Source of the DNA: Hericium rajendrae
Lineage: Eukaryota > Basidiomycota > Agaricomycetes > Russulales > Hericiaceae
Direction: 5' to 3'
Assembly (NCBI GenBank): GCA_033439255.1
Contig: CM065884.1
Location: 558,001-622,000, forward strand
Length of the DNA stretch: 64,000 nt
Part shown: positions 55,643 through 64,000 of the stretch, piece after piece
Layout: each line of letters starts with the position of its first letter
Position numbering within the stretch: position 1 is the stretch's first letter
Position numbers and translations under genes: made by a program
Notes under the pieces: model-generated
What the model saw: only the letters and a program-made list of their open reading frames with translations
What the model was told of the DNA's origin: nothing
The model's database searches: none

Positions 55643-58600
55643 AAAAGGTCTTGTCGTACTCATCAGCATGCATTTCCTGCATTCATCTTTGTTGTGATGT
55701 TACATCGTCTATGTTTTTTTTTTTTTTTTTTCCCTTCTTCCCCTGATTTGTTCTAGTCTACGACTCGTGCATGCAGACATTGACTCATTATGATTCCTAT
55801 TTTCATTTTAACTCCCTGTGACTCATTTCTTGGCCGACTCATTTTCTAGTTGCATGTTTCAACTCAACCTTACTATATATGACCGAAAATGACTCACTTG
55901 CTTCATTTATCTCTTCTTGATACAATTCTTAGCTGTGCAGCTATAGGAGCTCTTAGGGTAAATAAAGGTCATCCTTGTATTCCTAAATTTAAGTATCTTT
56001 GCCTCCCATTTTCTATGCCAGAATCCTGTGAGGTTCTTATCTACAATCAGATCCTCCTCAAGCTACTTCACAAGAACTTTTTCAGTCCACATTATTCCAC
56101 GAATTCATGTTAACATCTGATCCACGAAGTTAAGAAGCCAAGCAATTATCACTCTACTGAAATGCTGCCCCCTTTTTTTTTTTTTTTCTTCTTCTTTCGT
56201 GATAAACAGAGAGTATATCAATTCAAATCTACTCATACAAGACTATTCAATAACTGAAGCATGTACTCCTGTGGCACAGTATCCTCTGGCCACACTACTC
56301 GGATTCCCTCACTGCACTGACTTCGTGTTGTGACTTGTCCGTGCAGGTTGGCACAATAGTTCGTACGCGGACAGGCGCGAAGGACGTGCACCTCAATGCA
56401 CGGCATGCATGACAGGGTGTGAGCTGTCTCGGGCATGCGTGGACATGAGCACACAGCTTTAGGTCAGGCCCACCATGCTGCAGAGCACCAACAGTGTCAT
56501 CGATAGATGAAATATGTCCACCAAGGCATCTGTGGGGTGGGCTGCAGTAACGACTGGGTGATTCACAAGTTGATGACGAGCTGCTCCATGCTTATGAATG
56601 TGCTCAATAGCTACGTGCAGCCCATCGGTCCCGGCATGCATCATGTTGACAAAAAAAATCCCCATGTACATGTAGGTCGCATAAACAGGAACCATGATGC
56701 AACGGAACGAGCAGCGGGAGGTGGACTGCAGCACGGACTTCTCGAGTCTTAACGAAGTCAACTGCAAGGAATGACGTATCTTGTTCATCACCATACCCTC
56801 CTGCACACGCCGTGCATGTATCCGAAGCCTTGGATACTGTTTGGATATCTGGGATACAGATGCAGTGAGGCACTACCAAGACACGGCGGAGGTGGTGTAT
56901 GCATGCAGGGCATAAACGATCCAAAGAAAGCTGTTGCAGGGGAGGCACAATCAAGAGTGAGTCCGGATGCGTGAATCGGCAGAGCAAAGTGGCAAAGGTA
57001 CACTGTGATAAGCATGCGAGCATGTGTGAAGCTATAAGTGTGAGGATTGAAGAACATGGGTGCAGTCTTGAAATTGGCACATGTGATCTCGCATGAGACG
57101 AAACGGCAGTCGAGCTTCGTCACCGTAGCAACGAGGCTCGATCAATGTTGTCGCTGGCCTTGCACATGCCGTGTGCTCCTGGGGTAATGGGAGGTACAGG
57201 GCACCAGAGGATAGTAAAAAATGAAAGTCCCACTCGATTACGAGTGAGACTCCAGAGATTAGTGTAGAACAATGGAACTCGGAGTCTTAAAACTCACCTT
57301 AAGACTCGAAAGTCTCTGCAAATTTCTTCCAACTATCCAGTTGAGGAAAAGAAGACCGATAAATAGTGTATAGATAGTAATTTAGAGCTCAGAGAGTGAG
57401 TGTGGCATGCACCTTCACATTCCCACTGCTGCTCGCAACCTTGGTCCCTATGAGTCGTTGGCCTTAACAATCTGCAGCAGCGGAACAATGGAGTACGAGA
57501 CATTCTGTAGCAGGTTATTGTACTCATCGTGGCAGGGCAATGAGGGAAATGAGACTGATCTGTGAGTAATTCATGTGCTCACAGGTATCTGATCTGTAGC
57601 TCTGAGTTACCCGGTGGCTGGAACAGATTTGAATTTGGGTCATCCACGAGTGTCCTCGCATCAAAGGTTATTTACCGAAACCTCTAGAGCAGCCAAATGC
57701 ACGTCACACGCATGCATGCAAGATATTGCAGGATGCGAGCAAGCGAGCATGGCACTCTGACAGGACGTGCAGGAGCAGTGGTGCATGAGGGCGACCGTGC
57801 GATCTGCAGATATGCAACATCAGCGAATCGACTGGGCGCGATGATTCAGAAGCAGAGGAGGTGCAAAAATCGTCAACTATTCTGCCCGAGTTTCATGGAT
57901 AAGGGTCATATTGCCAAGATTAGGATGCAAGTACTCACCCATTGTCACTCCAAATCCATCTGAAATGCATTGCTAATCTCATATTATGAGAAGACACAAA
58001 AGTGTATGCGGCCACACGCACGCAGCTTGCGAGCACGCAACATAGGTGCATGCCGTCAACGTTCCTGACACGGATGTGTACTTTGGGGAGCCCGGCGCAT
58101 GGACGCATGAATGCGCAAGGTGGTGAATGCACGGGAGGGCAAGAAGCCAGGGTAATAGGGTGCATCGGCAAAAGCTTCGGTCTCAACAGTAGACACGAGC
58201 TCTACTGTCCCGTCCATGCCCTCGCTGCCACCAATCGCATTATTCGAGTGTAGCAAATGATTTCATTTTCATTAGCACATTCGAAGAGAATATTTGGATA
58301 ATACAAACTCATCTTAGTAGCTCGCCACGTCAACATCTCCTCGCTAGAGTCACAGCCCCAAATCGATAATTATGAAGATACGGCTCGAAGCTCCGATGAT
58401 CATCGTTCGAAAGAGACGGATGCGTACAGCATGAGGTAGTAGTGGTAGCGGCAGTTTGCCCTATACGCCTTCATTGATGCCTCCAGCTAGAGCCAATAAA
58501 CACGAGGCACTCGAATAAATGTGTGATGCATCTGTGGTCCATCCACAATTTGCCGAAGGATCTGTCCATGGCGATCTGCATTCTCCCGTCCGACGCTCCG

Positions 58601-59157
58601 TCTTCCTTCCTCCACTCCCTTCCTTTGCCTGATTCTCTTAATTTCTTCCTATGCCACAGCAGAACTGTCTCGGGATGTCTTCATGGTCTATTCATCTTGC
58701 TATAGTTATCCGCATGAGCCACAAAACTGAGACCAAGTATCCTGGTATGTAACAAGACGCCTACAATTTATGTGCGACAATCTTTCCTTGAACTCATCTC
58801 AATTACGTCTGACTCCCCTTCGGCAGACACACAGACGTGATATTGAAAGCAGTGGAGAAATTTCCATCACAATTGACACTCTGGTGCGCCCCTGATCTCA
58901 GAATTTTATTTTTGCCATTTAAAAAATACGGGACTTGTGATCAGCTTCGTATTTCTCAAAATTAGAGTCCAGCAAGACTCATACGCTTCCAACCACTCCC
59001 TATCGAGTCATGTCGTGTCTCCCATATCATCATCCCTTCTGCCTAGAGTTCTCAGCGTCTACCCACAACCTCCCCACGTCTTTCATCATTGTCATCCTTG
59101 TTTTTTAAACCTATTCTCTAATATATATGCACACCAGATCCTGTAGCTCATTTACAA
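55643..59157. other. Mostly non-coding DNA with X-like fragments
   Basis: Long T-runs occur at 55714-55731 and 56173-56187. 56230-57180 and 57690-58250 have the CATGC/ACGC word bias of the element X blocks. The hairpin at 57227-57250 and the sequence after it (GAGATTAGTGTAGA) match element X copy 1. No conserved protein was recognised on either strand. Confidence 0.5.
57227..57250. repeat. X-type hairpin, third copy
   Basis: GTCCCACTCG and CGAGTGAGAC pair with one mismatch around ATTA. It is preceded by GTAAAAAATGAAA and followed by GAGATTAG, close to the context of the copy at 31201-31224. Confidence 0.7.
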
Positions 59158-62100
59158 CCTATACCAGTAGTAACAGGAGGGAGGGTTCCAACTGTACCAG
59201 TAACAGTATAAGCAGTATTTTCGGGCTAAATGGAATGTTTGGAACATCAAATGTTTTGCATAAAATATGTTTTTCATAGAATAACATATGCAAAGTTGGC
59301 CATAAAACATGTTATATTCCAGGAAAAACATATCAGCTGAGATCTTAAGGATCTCGGCTACTATTACTACCTACAGCTCGCCGGCGCTTCCACACGCACT
59401 CACCGGCGCTTCCACACGCGCTCACCGGCGCTTGTCGTCGTGCTTCTTCACACGCCCGCCGGCGCTTCCTCGCGCGCCCGCCGGCACGTTCACCGGCACT
59501 TCCCCGCGTGCTCGCGTGCACCTTCACTCGCGCTCACCGGCACTTCCATGTGCGCTCACCACTTGTCGTGCTTTTCCTCGAGCTCGCGGCACCTATCGTA
59601 CCTGCTCCTGGCCCGCGGCTACATACACGCTGCATGCACTTTGCGCGCACTATTTGCCGCATGCCCGCTGCAGAGCGTGCGTGCCGCGGTTCAGTCAGCA
59701 CAGGGGCGATACATGCCCGCACCGTTCACCATGCCCGCCGCGCATCCGTGGCTCCCACACGTGGAGTGGGCAGGCGAGATGCACGCACGGGGACTGGGGT
59801 GCGACGCTAGAGAGCGGGCGCGGCACGCAAACGGCAGGCATGGCACTGGAGTATGTGGGCTTGGGGCTGGGAGCGCGCGTGGGTGCGGAACGGTGGCATG
59901 GGTGTGGGACAGTGGCGCGGATGCGGGCGCAAGGCTGGGAGGGGCTGCGGGTGCGGGCACGGGGCTGAGAGGAACGGCAGGTGCGGGCGCGGGGCTGAGA
60001 GGAATGCAGGCGGGCACGGGGTGGAGATGCCTGGGCTCGGGGCTGAAACGCACAGGTCCGGGGCGTCCGAGCATGCGGGCACAGAGCTGGGACGGTGCGG
60101 GACTGACCTGGATCACGCGGGCTCGGGGCTGACGTGCAGGCATGGGCTCGGGGCTTGACACGGGCTCAGGCTGGAGGGCACGGGGATGGAACTGGGACCA
60201 CGCAGGGACAGAGCTAGGACCACACGGGGAAGGCGCAGGGATGCGCGGGCTCGAGGCTGGCATGTGGGCTCAGGGCTGGCGCACGAGGATGGTGCTGGGA
60301 GGGATAGCGGGGTGGGGGATGGGAGGGACAGTGGGATGGGGGATGGCACGACTCCGGGAGACTTTCATGGTGCGCAGTTGCGAGCGCGGAGCCTTGGGTG
60401 CTGGCAGGTCATCTTTCATGTCGCTGGAAGGCATTGGGTGCATGTTTGCGAGCATGAGGGAGGTGTTGGGTCGATTGGCAGCAGCAACGTCATGCTGGGC
60501 CGTGAAACGGCCATGTCACTGCAATTTCGGGCTAAATGAAGTACCATAGAGTTAGCAATAATATACATACAGATATAAAAAGAAAAAACTTACGAGTAAA
60601 AGGCTATTGAGCCTCGCACGACGCCCGCTTGAGTGAGGGTGGAGGAAGAGGAGGACCGTAGCCACGAGCCTTGTGGCACGATTCGGCAATTGCCAAATTA
60701 GGCTACATGGCTCGTCTCGGGATGTCGAAGAGGACGTTCACACGCGAATAAATTCAATCAAACAATACAAATAATACAGTAGATGTAAATAGTTTAGATA
60801 CAATATAATACAAAGTTTGGCAGGCATTCAATTGAACGCAGGAGAGCAACTGCTCAACCATTGATAAGAAAGTCTAAAACGCGCAGAAGACTAAACACGT
60901 CGAGCTCGAATCCTAGCCTCGGGCATGCCGGGCACCAGATTCGGGTCACAATTTCGTAGCATCTGACCCTCTCTTCTTCTATCAGTTGATATTATTACAT
61001 TGGGCTGTACTTAAGCGATATATGGTGACTTTATGGTATTTTTCTAGGAAATTCGAATAATCAGGATCTGATGAGATACTGTAGTTTTCATCGAATACAG
61101 AGCATTTCTCCTTGTATTTCTTGTCTCACTATCCAGAATTGCGTCCAAAAAATAATAACGTCTCATGTAGACATATAGTAGCATATTTAACCGTGTCGCT
61201 TAATTAGTTTCGTGAATCTCGATGTATTGAAGCCGATACTATGTAGATTGTACTCTAGGGTTACCCTAAGGTTACAATGTTTTCGTGATTTTGGCTCTTG
61301 GAAAGATCCAAATCTCTCGCTGCTTTGGAAATATATTTAATACTATCCTATGTACGTATTTACATTGTAATAAATAGTTAATGTAGCAGTGTTCACACCT
61401 CAGAGCCATCCTGTCCTCGAACATCGGTCATCTCAGCCTTCAGCCACCGACGCTCGGCGGTTGCTGAGCTGCACCACAATTGGTCGCGGCTCGTCCCCTC
61501 GTCCTCTCCTACAGCCCACAGCCTTGCCCACCTGCCCTCCTCCCTCTGCGCGCATCTCCGCGCTCTTCCCACACTTCGTCACCCTCCTCGCTCGCCCACG
61601 TCTGCTCGCACCCCACCCGCACATTGCCTGCCCTCAACATCCTGTGACTACACCCTCACACGGCTCCCAGCAGCCGTTTCCCCCCCTCTACGCAGCCCGA
61701 ACACACATAGAAGCACACACAAGACGCTCCAGATGTGCAGGACCCGTCTGCAACGACGTGGACGTGTGTCCGACACCCGTGCTTGCACGCACGCGACACC
61801 AGCATCCACGGCCACGACAACACCCGCCGCATGTGCCCGCGGCCCCTACACGCTGCATGTTGTGTGCCTGCAGCCCCTACGTGCTGCGCGTCAGATGTCC
61901 ACGGTCCTCAACACCCTGGAGCATCAGCCGACACTTGCGCCGGCTCGCCAACACCTGTGCATGACATGCAGTACCCCAGTGTCGGTATGCAGAGTGCAGC
62001 CGTGGCATATGCCCCTCAGCACGCGTGCTCGAGCCCCATCTCCTGCGTGCTACATCCAGCGCCCACGTGGAACACCCCAACAACAGCGTGCAGCAACGGT

Positions 62101-62555
62101 GCACAGTCCGAGCGGCGGCAGGCAGCATGCAGTGCTACATATCGCGATAGAGCTCGCCAGCAATGCGGCAGCGGCAGCAGCGGCGGTGGCGCTGTTGATG
62201 TGCATCACGGCAACAGTACCGGAACTGAGTCACAGCAGGAATAGGCAGGCGCAGGTGTGGTCGAGAGCGGGACATGCGAGCGAGCGAGCGCGTAGCCAAG
62301 TGCTCACATAGTCAAGATTGGGCAGGACGGGCAGCACGCATATAGCCGAGGCGAGAGGCGCGCAGGGCGGTGGATGGTGCCGAGTAGGCGCGCTAAGCGC
62401 ACGGTAGTGAGTAGCATACAGGCCAGAATGTATTACATTTATAATGATTGTTTTGGATTTATAATGAGCAATTTGAATGGTTCAGATTGGGTCCTGAACC
62501 CTCCCTTATTACTGGTACAGTTTGCAACCCTCCCTCCTGTTATTACTGGTACAGG
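59158..62555. mobile_element. 3.4-kb unit bounded by 50-bp inverted repeats
   Basis: The left end (59158-59210, beginning CCTATACCAGTAGTAACAGG) and the right end (62507-62555, read on the minus strand CCTGTACCAGTAATAACAGG) match inverted for about 50 bp, including AGGGAGGGTT. The right end has an additional partial repeat of the same motif (to about 62495). Inside are two GC-rich low-complexity blocks (59380-60510 and 61390-62400) and an AT-rich middle. The motif TTTCGGGCTAAATG occurs at about 59218 and 60526. No transposase was recognised and the flanks show no clear target duplication. Its right end abuts a Helitron fragment. Confidence 0.6.
59380..60510. repeat. GC-rich low-complexity block
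   Basis: From 59380 to about 59780 the plus strand is C-rich, with a degenerate repeat around CGCTCACCGGCGCTTCC of about 25-30 bp. From there to 60510 it is G-rich, with units around GCGGGCACGGGGCTGAGAGG. Long open frames on both strands follow from this composition. Confidence 0.65.
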
Positions 62556-62579
62556 TTTAAAATGGGTTACAAGGATGCC

Positions 62580-62850
62580 TCAGAAATCAGCTGCAGCGAT
62601 GGGATCCTTTGCCAACCTCCACGCTCTTTCGGCCCCGGGGACAAGGTTTGGGAACCTTTCATCCAAATTCATGCTGACATCACCATACATGACCTGGAAA
62701 ACAGGGCTGTGATGAGGATTTGGGTTAATTGTGAGGAAAAGGTGAGGCATTCCCATCAATCCCATATAACTTCTTATTTCGTGTCTCAAAAATGTCTTCG
62801 ATGCTGCAGAACCGGCACCAGTACCAGCCCTTGAATAATTTTATGGACCA
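62580..62850 (-). pseudogene. Helitron Rep (helitron-like N domain) fragment
   Basis: On the minus strand, residues from about 62840 to 62580 read SAASKTFLRHEIRSYMGLMG, then PHLFLTINPNPHHSPVFQVM, then a stretch ending RLAKDPIAAADF. This matches the helitron helicase-like N-terminal domain of fungal Helitrons, which normally continues into the Rep catalytic motifs and a helicase. Here the start is missing beyond a frame change near 62786, and a stop follows ADF next to the inverted repeat at 62555. Only about 85 residues remain of a protein usually over 1000 long, so it is a dead fragment. Confidence 0.85.
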
Positions 62851-62929
62851 GCAAATTGCCGGGAGTGCATTCCAATACACTCCGCAACTTGCTGGCCAGC
62901 AACTTACCACACTCATTATTATGCACTCG

Positions 62930-64000
62930 TACTATAATACAGCTCGGGGCCGCTTACCGGGCCGTACACTAATGCTAACCGCACGCTTACTACATCGGCT
63001 CGGCTAGGCTCCGTGCCTGCCCCACCTCGGCACCGTTCCGCCCCACCTCGGCACCGTTCTGCCCCTGCTCGGCACCACCTCCCGCCTCGGCTACGCGCAG
63101 CGCCCCTGACTTCGGCTACGCGAATCTGTGCGCCGCGCGCTGCGCGCCTCCCGCCTCGGCTACACACGTGCCCGCCTCTCGCCGCCGCTCCTCGCCCCCA
63201 CCGTTTGATCCCGCGCGCGCGTTGCTGCGACACGCGTCGTCAGCGCCGTTGGCGTTGCCGACGTCGTCGCTGCTGCAACGTGAGGGTAAACTGCGGGGCG
63301 CGGGGGGTGCGCGGGTGCACGCGCGCTGTTGCTGGGCACACGCGCCGTTGTTGGGGCATTGCGCGTGGGTGCTGGGCATTCGGCGCGGGTGCTGGCGTGC
63401 GGCGTGGGTGCTCCGCATGCAGCGCGGTGCTGGGGGCCACGCGCCGTTGCTGGGGCATGTGGGCCGTTGCTGGGGCATCGCACATATGTGTCGGGGTCGG
63501 TATGGGTGCTACCGTCGAGCGCGCGTGTTGAGGCTCCGGCGCCGGCATCGAGCGACGCGAGGGGGTGCTGGATGGCCCGGGCGAGCGCTGGGCTTGCTGT
63601 GCCTTGCGCGCCTGCCCGCCGCGCGGCGCGCATCTGTGCGCGTCTGGTACGTGTCCGTGCGTGTGTGGAGGTCCGCATATGCGCGCGGACGGCCGCCGGG
63701 GGCTGCTGGGGGGCCGAGAGGGTCGTGGTCGAGGGGCGTGTGGAGGCCAGCGGATGCGTGGCAGGGATGGGGAAAGGAGTGCGGAGAGGGAGACGCGACG
63801 CGCGAAAAGCGGGGAGGAGCGCGTGTGCGCGAGGAGGAGGGCGAGCAGGCAGGACAGGGTACCCAAGGTGTAGGGAGAGGCAGGGAGAGGCAACGGGAGA
63901 CGAGCCGCGTGCGTGCTGTGGCGCGGCTCGGACATTGCCGAGACAGGGCCGAAATGCCCGATGTTCGAAGAGAGGAACGCGTGGACACACATTCCGCGGA
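62930..64000. other. GC-rich low-complexity end of the window
   Basis: About 63000-63980 is strongly GC-rich, C-rich at first and G-rich after about 63300. Open frames on both strands are composition artefacts. Near 63920-63960 the minus strand reads TTTCGGCCCTGTCTCGGCAA, close to the GC motif upstream of the TATA box in element X copy 2, so another X-type promoter may run off the window edge. Confidence 0.45.

Noticed and set aside
60895-60965. A possible tRNA because of GAGCTCGAATCC
   Set aside because: No matching acceptor, D-arm or anticodon stem could be folded around it.
63160-63990. A 276-codon minus-strand open frame near the window end
   Set aside because: Low-complexity Ala/Pro/Arg/Thr sequence with equally long frames on both strands and in other phases.

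Overview
The window looks like transposon-rich DNA from a basidiomycete, most likely an Agaricomycete. The signs are genes with many introns of about 50-80 nt, a KDZ (Kyakuja-Dileera-Zisupton) transposase with its fungal cysteine cluster, Ty3/gypsy chromoviruses, a Helitron Rep fragment, and expanded protein families with no known function. No tRNA, rRNA, telomere or bacterial signal was found. Exon structures were read by eye from GT-AG signals, branch motifs and frame continuity. No database search was possible.

Layout. 1-3184 is gene-poor with a 120-bp palindrome. 3185-7178 is a 4-kb foldback element with long inverted arms made of degenerate tandem repeats. 7179-12159 holds a GC-rich block, one intact-looking three-exon gene (309 aa) and a weak gene fragment. 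12160-21117 and 22083-28130 are two same-strand copies of one chromovirus family, each with 423-bp LTRs and a perfect 5-bp target duplication (TCTAT, CTAGC). The first is older and carries a nested 1.86-kb insertion. The second is very young by its LTRs. 29150-33149 is a broken multi-exon gene split by element X1.

33150-50329 is the centrepiece: a KDZ-type DNA transposon of about 17 kb. Its inverted ends are 0.55-0.66 kb long and carry 15-bp satellites. It contains an apparently intact 993-aa, 11-exon KDZ transposase, a decayed copy of replication factor C large subunit (RFC1), a palindromic region, a 650-aa three-exon unknown protein, a 1-kb TRIM (non-autonomous LTR element) that shares ends and priming/polypurine signals with the chromovirus, a 367-aa four-exon unknown protein, and a seven-exon gene with an HMG-box-like segment and a basic tail. 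The transposase stop codon lies on the inner edge of the left inverted repeat, and the last gene ends just before the right one.

50330-52550 is a second, inverted and truncated copy of element X. 52550-55642 is a head-to-head pair of related genes of unknown function, both damaged. 55643-64000 is mostly non-coding, with another X-like hairpin, a 3.4-kb unit bounded by 50-bp inverted repeats, a Helitron Rep fragment and GC-rich low-complexity blocks.

The genes do not form a host pathway. The window reads as nested mobile elements: a possibly autonomous KDZ transposon with cargo, a chromovirus with its satellite TRIM, and a modular element family (X) with a conserved promoter-intron unit and a conserved hairpin. 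Many differences between copies, and several stop codons in decayed host genes, are C-to-T or G-to-A changes, often at CpG, consistent with cytosine methylation or a RIP-like process.
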